From: EX4484-2 sp964592095
GTDB taxonomy: Archaea > Altiarchaeota > Altiarchaeia > IMC4 > QMZM01
DNA length: 37,910 nt
Direction of reading: 5' to 3'
Assembly: GCA_964592095.1 (NCBI GenBank)
Contig: CAZQER010000005.1
Location: 1 to 37,910, forward strand
A program made the position numbers and the translations under genes. The stretch's first letter is position 1. The number at the start of each line of letters is the position of its first letter. Positions 1 through 8,427 of the stretch are shown here, piece by piece. The notes under the pieces were generated by a model. It was given only the letters and a program-made list of their open reading frames with translations, did no database searches and had not been told where the DNA came from.

Positions 1-33
1 CTTTTCTATTTTTCGTGTGTGTCCAAAAATTCC

Positions 34-42
34 CTTATATAA
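34..42 (+). promoter_or_regulatory. Putative TATA box upstream of the tadC pair
   Basis: The string TTATATAAAG at about 34-43 is a good match to an archaeal TATA box. Transcription would start near 60, giving the first tadC gene a leader of roughly 60-90 nt. No complete gene is visible in bases 1-122. The call is from sequence pattern only. Confidence 0.45.
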
Positions 43-149
43 AGAAAATATATATGAACACCAACATTTGATAGATTTTAGTGAGTTATTGGACACGCTC
101 TAAAAGATGATAATGTTTTTATTTGATTAGGATAAATATTCTTTTAATC

Positions 150-1073
150 ATGTCAACTGCAAGAATACCTTATCTAAAATCCAATAGAATCAGGTCAGCC
201 TCAAGGATTTTTATAGGTATAGGAGCAATACTTTCAAAGATATTTTCTAATATAGAGTTTGATTTAAAACAGTCCGGTATATTGGAGGAGTATGCAATAA
301 ATTCAAGGGAATATCTCTCCGTGTGTGTCTTCCTTGCAACATTACTTTTTGTATTGGTTTCAACATTAGTCTCTATATTATTTTCAGTTATAGATATAAA
401 ATTCCAGATTTTTGGTGATTTAACTCCATACATATTTGGCATTGGATTTGGTGTTGGATTTGCATTTTTTATTTTCTTTCAGATGATGTATTATCCCAAA
501 TCGATAATAAAAAGGAGGGTTGCCGATATTGATAGGAATTTGCTGTTTGTTCTAAGAACAATTCTCGTTCAGATAAGGTCAGGTATTCCAATCTTTGATA
601 CATTTGTTGCAATTGCATCTGGAGATTATGGTGAGATATCAGAGGAATTTAAGAATGTTATTGAGAAGGTAAGGACTGGAAAACCTGTTACAGAAACCTT
701 AGAAGAATTGGCAATAAGAAACCCATCAAATTACTTTCGAAGAGCGCTGTGGCAATTGGTAAACTCAATAAAATCTGGTAGTGATGTTGGTGATAATCTG
801 GCTGTTGTAATCAATGCATTATCCAAGGAGCAACTGATAGAAATCAGAAAATATCAGTCTGCATTAAATCCACTATCAATGATGTATATGATGGTTGCAG
901 TTATAGTCCCATCATTGGGAATCACTGTGATGATTGTCCTCTCTAGTTTTCCTGGAATGGAGAGTATAGGTAATGAAATATCATTTTGGTGTCTCTTAAT
1001 TGCAGTAATATTCATGCAATTAATCTTTATTTTTATAATAAAATCAAAGAGACCCAATTTAATGGGTGGTTAA
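150..1073 (+). CDS. tadC: TadC/FlaJ-like type II secretion system F-domain membrane protein
   Basis: This is a platform protein of an archaeal type IV pilus-like system; it would sit in the membrane and couple the assembly ATPase to pilin insertion. About 307 residues. Two N-terminal membrane segments (about 53-80 and 86-112) precede a cytoplasmic T2SSF helical domain (about 130-235, with the pattern LRTILVQIRSGIPIFDTF), followed by two C-terminal membrane segments (about 240-265 and 278-300). A TTG at 123 would extend it by nine residues, but the ATG at 150 gives a more ordinary start. It is followed at once by a second TadC-like gene, the usual paired arrangement. No assembly ATPase is seen; it may lie upstream of the window. 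A class III signal-peptide pilin lies at 29.5-30.0 kb. Confidence 0.85.
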   Translation: MSTARIPYLKSNRIRSASRIFIGIGAILSKIFSNIEFDLKQSGILEEYAINSREYLSVCVFLATLLFVLVSTLVSILFSVIDIKFQIFGDLTPYIFGIGFGVGFAFFIFFQMMYYPKSIIKRRVADIDRNLLFVLRTILVQIRSGIPIFDTFVAIASGDYGEISEEFKNVIEKVRTGKPVTETLEELAIRNPSNYFRRALWQLVNSIKSGSDVGDNLAVVINALSKEQLIEIRKYQSALNPLSMMYMMVAVIVPSLGITVMIVLSSFPGMESIGNEISFWCLLIAVIFMQLIFIFIIKSKRPNLMGG

Positions 1074-1074
1074 T

Positions 1075-2082
1075 ATGGCGTTTTATTTTATATTGAGATT
1101 CATACCGATCTGGTTAAGGAAAAGATTTAAATCAATGATTGTTTGTTCTACAATAAAGATAGATGCCGACAAATTTTTGGTATTTGTGCTCGTTATGGGT
1201 TTTATGACAGGTATTCTTGTTGCAGAGATTATTATTTATTTCAATCTTCTAAGTTCTCTAAATAATGTGATTAGAGGTATTATGGGATTCATTATTGGTT
1301 TTATACTGGTGGAAACATTTTTTTATCTCTGGATAAATCTCTCCATAGACTCAAAAACAAGACAGGTTGAGGAAATTCTTCCAGATGTATTGCAGTTGAT
1401 GTCATCAAACATAAGGGCTGGTTTAACAACAGATAAGGCATTAATACTTTCAGGAAGACCTGAATTTGGTCCATTGGCAGAGGAAATAAAGAGGGTAGGT
1501 AGGGAAACAATGATGGGTAGGGATCTGGCATCTGCTCTGATGGATACAACAAAGAGGATAAGATCTGACCATCTTACCAGAACCATGGAATTGATAGTTA
1601 GTAGTATTCAATCAGGAGGTGAACTCGCAGATTTATTGGACCAGACAGCATCTGATTTAAGAGACCAACAATTAATACATAAAGAAATATCTGCTGGAGT
1701 TCTTATGTATGTAATCTTTATATTTATTGCTATAGGAATAGGTGCTCCGGCATTATTTGTTGTATCCACATTTTTAGTAAAATTATTGGCAATAAATATC
1801 AATACAATATCCTCACAAATGCCGTCAGAACTTACATCCCAATCAACTATATCATTAAATGGTATTGACGAAGGATTTATAAACTTTATAGAAAAATATG
1901 CATATATATCACTGATGGTATCATCAATATTTGGTGGGATAATTATGAGTCTAATCAGAACTGGAAATGCTAAAGGTGGGGTTAAATATATAGTAATCCT
2001 AATCGTTATTTCCTTTGGGATATATTTTGTTGGAAGTTATATTATGAATTCTACATTTGCAGGAATGTTGGTATCTAGATAA
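1075..2082 (+). CDS. tadC: Second TadC-like T2SSF-domain membrane protein
   Basis: Partner of the preceding gene, about 335 residues. An N-terminal hydrophobic hairpin (about 35-90) precedes the T2SSF domain (about 100-205, including LPDVLQLMSSNIRAGLTTDKA and SSIQSGGELADLLDQTA), then three more hydrophobic segments toward the C terminus. The ATG at 1075 lies one base after the upstream TAA and is preceded by GGGTGGT, so it is preferred over the GTG at 1066. The two genes probably make a heteromeric membrane platform, as in other archaeal pili with two PilC/TadC genes. Aspartokinase follows after 18 nt in the same direction with no obvious functional link. Confidence 0.85.
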   Translation: MAFYFILRFIPIWLRKRFKSMIVCSTIKIDADKFLVFVLVMGFMTGILVAEIIIYFNLLSSLNNVIRGIMGFIIGFILVETFFYLWINLSIDSKTRQVEEILPDVLQLMSSNIRAGLTTDKALILSGRPEFGPLAEEIKRVGRETMMGRDLASALMDTTKRIRSDHLTRTMELIVSSIQSGGELADLLDQTASDLRDQQLIHKEISAGVLMYVIFIFIAIGIGAPALFVVSTFLVKLLAININTISSQMPSELTSQSTISLNGIDEGFINFIEKYAYISLMVSSIFGGIIMSLIRTGNAKGGVKYIVILIVISFGIYFVGSYIMNSTFAGMLVSR

Positions 2083-2100
2083 TAGATAATTTTGATAAAA

Positions 2101-3507
2101 ATGATTGTGATGAAATTTGGTGGAACCTCAATAGGCTCGGAAGATAGCATAAAAAAAGTGTTGGGGATTATAGAGAACGAAAAAGACGATAAAATAGTGG
2201 TGGTTTCGGCAATGAGGGGCGTTACAGATTCTCTCATTGATATAGCCAATAGGGTCATAGACCTTCCAAGTAGTGTTGTGGAAAGAGAGGCAGATAAATT
2301 CGTTGATGAAATCAGGAACAAACATATTGAAACTGCTAAGGGCGTTATCATAGATGAAAACATTTTGAATGATGCTATTACAAAAATAAATGAACTATCA
2401 GAGGAATTGAGAACTGTTCTTTTGGGTGTTGGTTATTTGGAGGACCTGTCTCCAAAATCCTTGGATTACATACTATCATTCGGTGAGAGATTTTCAATAA
2501 TTGTCATTTCTGCAGCCCTTAATTCCAGGAATATAAAGGCAAAGGCATTAACTGGCTATGAGGCAGGAATAATCACAGACTCAAACTTTGGGAGAGCAAG
2601 ACCATTATTTAATATATTGAATGATACCATTAAAGATAAGATTAATCCAATAATAGGTGATGGTACAATACCTGTAGTTGCAGGATTTATAGCTGCTAAT
2701 AGTGATGGTACAATAACAACCATGGGTAGGGGAGGTTCTGATTACACGGCATCATTACTTGGTAGATATCTCAATGCAAGTGAGGTTCAGATATGGACAG
2801 ATGTTGATGGAATTCTGACCACCGACCCTAGGATTATTCCAAACGCAAGACTGATTCCAACATTATCGTATATAGAGGCAGTTGATTTGGCATATTTTGG
2901 AGCAAAGGTAATACACTCAAAGATGATAGAACCTGCAATGGATGCCAATATTCCCGTTAGAATAAAAAACACATTCAATCCAGAATGTAGTGGAACCTTG
3001 ATTGTAAAAAAACAGGAGAAGATAGAGACTGTTATTAAGGCCGTTACAATCCAGAACGATGTTAGTATAGTGAATTTAAAAGGGGTTGGTATGATAGAAA
3101 CTCCAAATATATCTGGAAAATTGTTTACACTTCTTGGTGAAAAAAATATCAATATTCTTATGATTTCTGGTTCTTCGGAGTCAAATCTTTCATTTGTAAT
3201 AAAAAATGAGTTTTTGGATGATGCAGTTAAAATTTTATCTCAGGGTTTTGTAAGTAATGGATTTAGAGATTTGGAGATTATAAGGAATGTTTGCATAATA
3301 ACTGTGGTGGGTGTTGGAATGCAAGGGACAAAGGGTTTGGCAGCAAAGGTATTTCAAACAGTTGCGGATGAAGATGTCAATATAATAATGATAGCACAGG
3401 GCTCATCTGAAGTGAATATATCGTTTATAGTAAAGCAAGATGATGGAAAAAGGGTATTGAAAGCATTACATAAAAGGTTTATAGAGGATATATCAAAAGA
3501 AAAATGA
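2101..3507 (+). CDS. lysC: Aspartate kinase with two C-terminal ACT domains
   Basis: Phosphorylates aspartate in the first step toward lysine, threonine and methionine. About 468 residues, full length for a monofunctional enzyme. The start at 2101 puts the nucleotide-binding motif KFGGTS at residues 5-10; TTG at 2092 is a less likely start. Further family motifs are TTMGRGGSDYTASLLG, WTDVDGILTTDPR and FGAKVIHSKMIEPAM. Two ACT repeats follow (GVGMIETPNISGKLF and GVGMQGTKGLAAKVF), each ending in a hydrophobic SFxxK strand, so feedback control by an amino acid is expected; which one cannot be read from sequence. The TGA overlaps the ATG of the CBS gene (ATGA), implying coupled translation. Threonine synthase is encoded at 31.6 kb, consistent with an active pathway. 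Confidence 0.95.
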   Translation: MIVMKFGGTSIGSEDSIKKVLGIIENEKDDKIVVVSAMRGVTDSLIDIANRVIDLPSSVVEREADKFVDEIRNKHIETAKGVIIDENILNDAITKINELSEELRTVLLGVGYLEDLSPKSLDYILSFGERFSIIVISAALNSRNIKAKALTGYEAGIITDSNFGRARPLFNILNDTIKDKINPIIGDGTIPVVAGFIAANSDGTITTMGRGGSDYTASLLGRYLNASEVQIWTDVDGILTTDPRIIPNARLIPTLSYIEAVDLAYFGAKVIHSKMIEPAMDANIPVRIKNTFNPECSGTLIVKKQEKIETVIKAVTIQNDVSIVNLKGVGMIETPNISGKLFTLLGEKNINILMISGSSESNLSFVIKNEFLDDAVKILSQGFVSNGFRDLEIIRNVCIITVVGVGMQGTKGLAAKVFQTVADEDVNIIMIAQGSSEVNISFIVKQDDGKRVLKALHKRFIEDISKEK

Positions 3508-4343
3508 TTATGACCAAGGTTGAGGATTTTATAACCATAGATAAGGATAGAAATCTTGAGGATGCTATTAGACTTATGGAGAAGCATGGTATATCAAGAT
3601 TGATAGTGACTGATAATAATAGAATTATTGGAATTATAACGGAAGAGGATATAGGAAGGAGACTTGGTACTGGAAGGGAAAGAAAACTTAAAACAACTCA
3701 GATTCATGTATCATCCGCAATGACAAAGGATATGAAATTTCTAAATTTAGAGTCTAAGGATATTTACATATCATCAGATATGGAAATGGATATAAAATAT
3801 GTAACACATAAAGAAGATATTAAAAAAATGGCAGAGATAATGATAAAAAATAGATTTTCATCACTTCCAATAAAATATAATGATGAGATTATAGGTTTGG
3901 TTACTAAAACAGATTTGATAAAATGCCTCAGGGATTCAAAAAAACTCGTAAAGGATTTCTATACAAAAAATCCAATTGTTATAAACCCAAATGATACAAT
4001 TGTATATGCAAGAAAACTTATGATTGATAATAATATAAAAAGGCTTATAGTAGAGAATGGGGGGTTTATTGTAGGAATTGTAACAGAGAAGGATATTGCA
4101 AGAGGTCTGAATATTTTCAGGAGGGCATTGGATAAATTCCACCATCCTGATATAAGGAGATTGAAGGTTGAGGATATTATGACAAGTAATCCCATAACTG
4201 TCTCAGGTGAGGACAATATAGGTAATTTGGTAAATATTATGTTGGAAAAGAATATATCCGGAATCCCTGTTATGGACCCGGAAATTGGGATTATAACAAA
4301 GACTGATTTGGTTTTAGGGATTGCATCTGGAAAATTGGAATGA
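3504..4343 (+). CDS. Protein with four CBS domains
   Basis: A soluble protein of about 279 residues made almost wholly of CBS motifs: roughly residues 5-55, 70-135, 148-205 and 220-275. Each carries the typical ending, for example RIIGIITEEDIG, EIIGLVTKTDLI, FIVGIVTEKDIA and IGIITKTDLVLG. CBS pairs (Bateman modules) bind adenosine nucleotides, SAM or related ligands and act as energy or metabolite sensors. No catalytic domain is attached, so it is a stand-alone sensor or an adaptor. The gene overlaps its neighbours on both sides by ATGA, so its product is probably made in step with aspartokinase and the V4R-roadblock protein. ATG at 3510 is an alternative start. The target is unknown. Confidence 0.9.
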   Translation: MIMTKVEDFITIDKDRNLEDAIRLMEKHGISRLIVTDNNRIIGIITEEDIGRRLGTGRERKLKTTQIHVSSAMTKDMKFLNLESKDIYISSDMEMDIKYVTHKEDIKKMAEIMIKNRFSSLPIKYNDEIIGLVTKTDLIKCLRDSKKLVKDFYTKNPIVINPNDTIVYARKLMIDNNIKRLIVENGGFIVGIVTEKDIARGLNIFRRALDKFHHPDIRRLKVEDIMTSNPITVSGEDNIGNLVNIMLEKNISGIPVMDPEIGIITKTDLVLGIASGKLE

Positions 4344-5776
4344 GGACCATTACTATATTTTATGACGAGGAATCTGGAGAGATGTTCTTTGAGGGGGTTA
4401 GCTCGAGGATGAATAGTAGAAATGATGATCCACTTATTCAAAGAGAGTACGAGAAAATAGTTGGGCCCGCCTCAAAGATGATTATATACAACGCAATTAA
4501 GAAGTCGAACAGTGTTTTCTTCAACTACATCCATAGGTCCATACTCAAGAAAGGAAAGTTATCGAAGAAGGAGGGTGTTGTAAGGCTTCTTGGTTTGTTG
4601 CCTAGGATGGGTTATGGTGTTGTGGAATTAGCAGATTGGGATGAAGATAAGGGTATGTTCAAGGTAAATGTTAGAAACTGCTATAATGCGATTGTCTACG
4701 AGGATTCTAGGAAACCAGTATGTTATGAAATGTCTGGAAAGCTTGCTGCTCTCTTTGAAGTGGTTTTCGGCAGGAAAGCAGACTGTAGTGAACGCATTTG
4801 TTTGGCGATGCCCGAATACGACCACTGTGAATTTGAGATTAAATTGAGTGACGAGGGTATTGGAGAAATAGGAATGCCATATAATATTCAAAAAGATTCA
4901 AAGGAATATAAAGAATTTGAGCTTCTTTTCGATGAAGATAAGGGAGAAATAATCTTTGAGAAAAACAGTTCAGCAATAATTCCGAGGGAGGAACAACCTG
5001 CAATCAAGAGGGAGTTTGAGAATATTATTGGAATAACAGCGGATACGATAGCTCATGATGTGGCAAAATATGCAACAATTGAAGCCGTTAGCAGTATCCA
5101 AAAAGTCATTATAAAGCCTGTAGGGGCATTATCAAAAAGAAGAATTATCTTTGAGTTGCTGAAGCAACTTCCTAGGAGGGGTTATGGTATTCCTGAATTA
5201 ACATCTTACGATGAGGAAAATTTATTGTTTAGGGTTAGAGTGAAAAACTCATTTGATGTTGTAGGATACAGGTATAGTGATAAACCGGTATGCTCAGTTA
5301 TGTCTGGTGTATTTGCAGGTGATACGGAGGAGGTCTTTAAAAGAGAGATGGAATGCATTGAAACAAAATGTATGGCGATGGGAGACCCATACTGTGAATT
5401 TGAAGTATTTGAAAAGAAGAGGATGGAAAAACTCTATGATATATTGAGGGATCTTATGAGTATTGGTGACATAGATGGTTCTTTAATAATGGCGAGGGAT
5501 GGAACGTTATTAGCAAGTTACCTGCCTGAAAATATTAATGCTGAGAGAGTGGCTATGATGGCATCAACTGTGGCTGGGTCTGCTAGAAGGGTAAATGATG
5601 AATTGGATAGGGAATCTGTAAATAGAATAACTGTAGAAACGGACGAGGCTAAGCTAATAATAACAAGGACTGGTGAGAATGCTGACCTCATAGTGATTAC
5701 AAAATCAGACATATATTTGGGATTGATATTTGCGGGGATGATGGATATAACCAAAAGAATTGAGAGGGAAATTTGA
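4340..5776 (+). CDS. V4R-V4R-roadblock/LC7 three-domain protein
   Basis: About 478 residues with two tandem V4R (4-vinyl reductase-like) domains and a C-terminal roadblock/LC7 domain. V4R-1 spans about 1-168 and V4R-2 about 191-357. They share the patterns LLPRMGYGVVEL / LPRRGYGIPELT and four cysteines each: C128, C149, C154, C163 and C318, C339, C344, C352. The roadblock domain spans about 363-478 (IDGSLIMARDGTLLASYLP ... ADLIVITKSDIYLGLIFAG). V4R domains are ligand-binding modules, often with conserved Cys, related in fold to the Bet3 TRAPP subunit; roadblock proteins regulate small GTPases. No membrane segment is seen. The start overlaps the CBS gene stop (ATGA). A ligand-sensing regulator, perhaps of a GTPase, is an inference; no GTPase is nearby. 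Confidence 0.8.
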   Translation: MRTITIFYDEESGEMFFEGVSSRMNSRNDDPLIQREYEKIVGPASKMIIYNAIKKSNSVFFNYIHRSILKKGKLSKKEGVVRLLGLLPRMGYGVVELADWDEDKGMFKVNVRNCYNAIVYEDSRKPVCYEMSGKLAALFEVVFGRKADCSERICLAMPEYDHCEFEIKLSDEGIGEIGMPYNIQKDSKEYKEFELLFDEDKGEIIFEKNSSAIIPREEQPAIKREFENIIGITADTIAHDVAKYATIEAVSSIQKVIIKPVGALSKRRIIFELLKQLPRRGYGIPELTSYDEENLLFRVRVKNSFDVVGYRYSDKPVCSVMSGVFAGDTEEVFKREMECIETKCMAMGDPYCEFEVFEKKRMEKLYDILRDLMSIGDIDGSLIMARDGTLLASYLPENINAERVAMMASTVAGSARRVNDELDRESVNRITVETDEAKLIITRTGENADLIVITKSDIYLGLIFAGMMDITKRIEREI

Positions 5777-5791
5777 TTTAATATTTGATTT

Positions 5792-6835
5792 TTATGGACT
5801 TAAAGCAATTATATTCAAACCCAACCTTTCATCAACCCCCAGCATTATATTCATATTCTGAACGGCTGTACCAGAACCGCCCTTTATGAGATTATCCAAT
5901 GCTGAAAGGAGTAATATTCTCTTCCTTGTTCTATCATAGTTTACTCCAATGTCACAGAAATTTGTATTTACAACATCCTTCAGGTTTGGAATATTATCTT
6001 TATCTGAGGATAAAATCCTTATGAATGGCTCTCTTTTATAATATCTCTGAAAGTGTTTTATGATATCTGATTTTATCTCCTTCTTTGTAAATATTGAGAT
6101 ATAGGACAGTATACCTCTTGAATAATCACCAACAGATGGTGTGAATGATATCCTTAGTTCGGAATTAAAATGCTGTGATAATATAAATTCCATCTCCGGT
6201 GTATGCCTATGGTAAAGGATATTGTATGGCCTTATATTCCCAGAAACATTGGGATGATGCAAAAATTTGGATAATTTGATCCCTGCTCCAGAGCTTCCAG
6301 ATATTGAAGTAATAACTATACTTTTTAAATCAAGGTTGGATTTGAATTCTGATAGTGGTGCAATAGCAGGTATTATCGATGTTGTATAACATCCCGGGTT
6401 TGCAATAAATCTTGCCTTCTTAATTTCTTTTCTATATAATTCTGGTAAGCCATATACTGCTTCATTCAGAAGGGATTTGTTATCATAATCGGGATAAAGT
6501 TTTTTATCTATATCCGGATTCTTTATCCTAAATTTTCCACCCATACTAATGACCCTTGTGCCTCTATCCAAGATTGATGGAATTGATTCTATCCATTTAC
6601 CTGGGGGTGCTGCTACAAAAAGGAAGTCTGTATCTATTTTTTCAAAATGCATGTTCTGAAATTTGAGTTTATGATCAATAAATCCTCGAAGATGTGTTAG
6701 ATATGATACCACATTTTTTCCTGCAAGACTCCTTGATACAGGGATTATTTCTTCTATCCTCGGATGATTTACAAGAAGTCTGAGTATCTCTGAACCTATG
6801 TATCCCGATGCGCCAATGACGGTAACTGAAGTCAT
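5792..6835 (-). CDS. argC: N-acetyl-gamma-glutamyl-phosphate reductase / LysY-type reductase
   Basis: NADPH-dependent reduction of an acyl phosphate to the semialdehyde in arginine synthesis, or the parallel LysW-linked step of lysine/arginine synthesis. About 347 residues, normal length. The N terminus has the Rossmann motif VIGASGYIGSEILRLL (about 5-20). The catalytic cysteine is in NPGCYTTS (about 144-151). Other family motifs are SGSSGAGIKLSKFLHHPN, YHRHTPEME, RGILSYIS and DNLIKGGSGTAVQNMN. SGAGxxxxxxxHHP resembles LysY, so the carrier-protein substrate versus N-acetylglutamyl phosphate cannot be settled; a bifunctional enzyme is possible. No other arg or lysW genes are in the window. The ATG overlaps the histone gene stop (ATGA), so the two are probably co-translated. 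Confidence 0.88.
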   Translation of the reverse strand: MTSVTVIGASGYIGSEILRLLVNHPRIEEIIPVSRSLAGKNVVSYLTHLRGFIDHKLKFQNMHFEKIDTDFLFVAAPPGKWIESIPSILDRGTRVISMGGKFRIKNPDIDKKLYPDYDNKSLLNEAVYGLPELYRKEIKKARFIANPGCYTTSIIPAIAPLSEFKSNLDLKSIVITSISGSSGAGIKLSKFLHHPNVSGNIRPYNILYHRHTPEMEFILSQHFNSELRISFTPSVGDYSRGILSYISIFTKKEIKSDIIKHFQRYYKREPFIRILSSDKDNIPNLKDVVNTNFCDIGVNYDRTRKRILLLSALDNLIKGGSGTAVQNMNIMLGVDERLGLNIIALSP

Positions 6836-7050
6836 TTTTGTTCCTTTGCAAGTTTTACATCCTCGTGGTTTATTGTTTTTCTTCCAGCATGTTTTGCAAA
6901 AATTGCAGCCTTACGTGATATCTCAATTGCTATAGACTCAATTTCATCCCTTAACTCTTCTACTGCTCTACCACTAACCCTCTCGATACCTGCCATCATA
7001 CTACTCCTTCTCATTATCCTTTCAATGGGTGCTAATGGTATTTCAGCCAT
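6832..7050 (-). CDS. Archaeal histone
   Basis: A 72-residue single histone fold (HMf type). It begins MAEIPLAPIERIMRR and has the expected three-helix layout, with AVEELRDEIESIAIEIS forming the long central helix and HAGRKTINHEDVKLA the C-terminal strand and helix. There is no basic tail, as normal for euryarchaeal histones. ATG at 7050 is chosen because GGAAGTG lies seven bases upstream and the N terminus then matches the family; an earlier start would add only three residues. The downstream argC overlaps it by four bases, an unusual partner. It is divergent from the moxR gene across an 87-bp AT-rich spacer. It would wrap DNA as dimers and longer polymers. Confidence 0.93.
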   Translation of the reverse strand: MAEIPLAPIERIMRRSSMMAGIERVSGRAVEELRDEIESIAIEISRKAAIFAKHAGRKTINHEDVKLAKEQK

Positions 7051-7108
7051 ATGTAACACTTCCTATTTAATTGTATTTAATTGGCATATCCTCAATAAAT
7101 ATTAATAG

Positions 7109-7118
7109 ATATATTTAA
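7109..7118 (+). promoter_or_regulatory. Putative TATA box for the MoxR ATPase gene
   Basis: GATATATTTA at 7109-7118 is centred about 25 bases before the moxR ATG at 7138, so the transcript would start at or very near the start codon and be leaderless. No Shine-Dalgarno sequence is present before this ATG, which agrees. Sequence pattern only. Confidence 0.4.
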
Positions 7119-7137
7119 TAAGTATAATTAAATTAAA

Positions 7138-8097
7138 ATGCCTGAGATTGCAAGGGTTGAAAGGGACAAGGATATAAAGCAACAGTTTGCTTCCCTATAC
7201 AATGAGATTCATAAGGTGATAATTGGCAATGACGAAATCATTGAGAATATTCTTATTGCTCTTTTTTCTGAGGGACATGTACTGCTTGAGGGTGTCCCAG
7301 GAATGGGTAAGACCGAACTAACAAATGCCATTGCAAGCACATTGGATTGTATATTCAAGAGGATTCAATGCACTCCTGACTTAACTGCTAGTGATATACT
7401 AGGTATGATGAAATATAATGAGGAGACAAAGCAATGGGAGTTAATCAAAGGTCCTATATTTACAAATATTCTCCTTGTGGATGAAATAAACAGGGCGCCA
7501 CCAAAGACACAATCTGCACTACTCGAGGCAATGGCTGAAAAAAGAGTCACCTTGGGGGGAATCACATATGAATTGCCAAAACCATTTATAGTAATAGCCA
7601 ATCAGAATCCAATAGAACAAAAGGGTACTTATCCACTCCCAGAAGCACAACTTGATAGATTTCTTTTTAAATCGGTAATGAAGTATCTTTCTCCTGAGGA
7701 AGAGATTATGATTATGAAATCAAAATTGAAAAGACAGAGAATTAATGTTATTTTTAATCCTGCTGAAATAAGGATTATTCAGAAAGAGATATTTGAGAAG
7801 ATATTTGTTGCCGATTCTATTTTAGAATACGCCGTTAATATAATAAATGAAACCAGAAAAAGAAGGGAACTCATGGCTGGTGGAAGCCCAAGAGCATCTA
7901 TAGCATTTATGAGAACAATAAAAGCCAAGGCATTTATAGAGGGGAGGGATTATGCAACCGCTGAAGATGTTAGAAAACTTGCTTTTCCCATACTTAGACA
8001 CAGATTAATTCTCTATCCGCATTTTGCAGAGATGGGCATGACTGCGGATGATGTTATAGCAAAGATACTGCAAAAGGTTGAGGCACCGATGGATTAG
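7138..8097 (+). CDS. MoxR-family AAA+ ATPase
   Basis: A chaperone-like AAA+ ATPase of about 319 residues, typical MoxR length. Walker A is GVPGMGKT (52-59) and Walker B is ILLVDEINRAPPK (111-123), followed by QSALLEAMAEKRVTLGG and the sensor/arginine-finger stretch ANQNPIEQKGTYPLPEAQLDRF. The C-terminal lid (about 230-315) has the family pattern GGSPRASIAFMRTIKAKAF. MoxR proteins usually act with a DUF58 or von Willebrand A-domain protein encoded next door. Here none follows; the next gene is convergent DUF357. The partner must be elsewhere, or the ATPase works alone. It is transcribed divergently from the histone gene, probably as a leaderless mRNA. Confidence 0.92.
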   Translation: MPEIARVERDKDIKQQFASLYNEIHKVIIGNDEIIENILIALFSEGHVLLEGVPGMGKTELTNAIASTLDCIFKRIQCTPDLTASDILGMMKYNEETKQWELIKGPIFTNILLVDEINRAPPKTQSALLEAMAEKRVTLGGITYELPKPFIVIANQNPIEQKGTYPLPEAQLDRFLFKSVMKYLSPEEEIMIMKSKLKRQRINVIFNPAEIRIIQKEIFEKIFVADSILEYAVNIINETRKRRELMAGGSPRASIAFMRTIKAKAFIEGRDYATAEDVRKLAFPILRHRLILYPHFAEMGMTADDVIAKILQKVEAPMD

Positions 8098-8122
8098 ATA
8101 AATAATATTAGATAAATTGAGA

Positions 8123-8401
8123 TTACCTGTTCTTATTTTTATTATACTTCCTAAAAATTCCAATTGCGCACCCCGCATCCAACCATCCCTCTGCATATTC
8201 CAATGCTGCAAGTGAATTTGCATATTCATTTTTCTTATAGAAATACAGTGCATCCTTATAGTATGAAATAGCAATATCATAAAATTGTTTAGATATCTTA
8301 TTCACATCCATAATATCAGATTTTTCAATCCTCAGATTTTCAAACCACGGTCTTGCATTTCTTAGATATCTATCGATTTTTGCCCTATACTCCTCACACA
8401 T
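8123..8401 (-). CDS. DUF357 family protein
   Basis: A 92-residue protein with the archaeal DUF357 pattern: a helical region followed by FYDIAISYYKDALYFYKK and the signature SLAALEYAEGWLDAG (about 62-76). Predicted soluble and all-helical, resembling a single HEPN- or TPR-like helical bundle. Function is not established in the family. It is the last gene of a minus-strand series (pepQ, rnp4, DUF211, DUF357) with spacers of 26-27 bases, so co-expression with RNase P subunit Rnp4 is likely. Confidence 0.75.
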   Translation of the reverse strand: MCEEYRAKIDRYLRNARPWFENLRIEKSDIMDVNKISKQFYDIAISYYKDALYFYKKNEYANSLAALEYAEGWLDAGCAIGIFRKYNKNKNR

Positions 8402-8427
8402 TCTATCTCTTGTTTATTTATTGCTGT

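Noticed and set aside
19..96. Eight-base inverted repeat GTGTCCAA / TTGGACAC
   Set aside because: Too short and too far apart (62 bases) to be a meaningful hairpin or a mobile element end.
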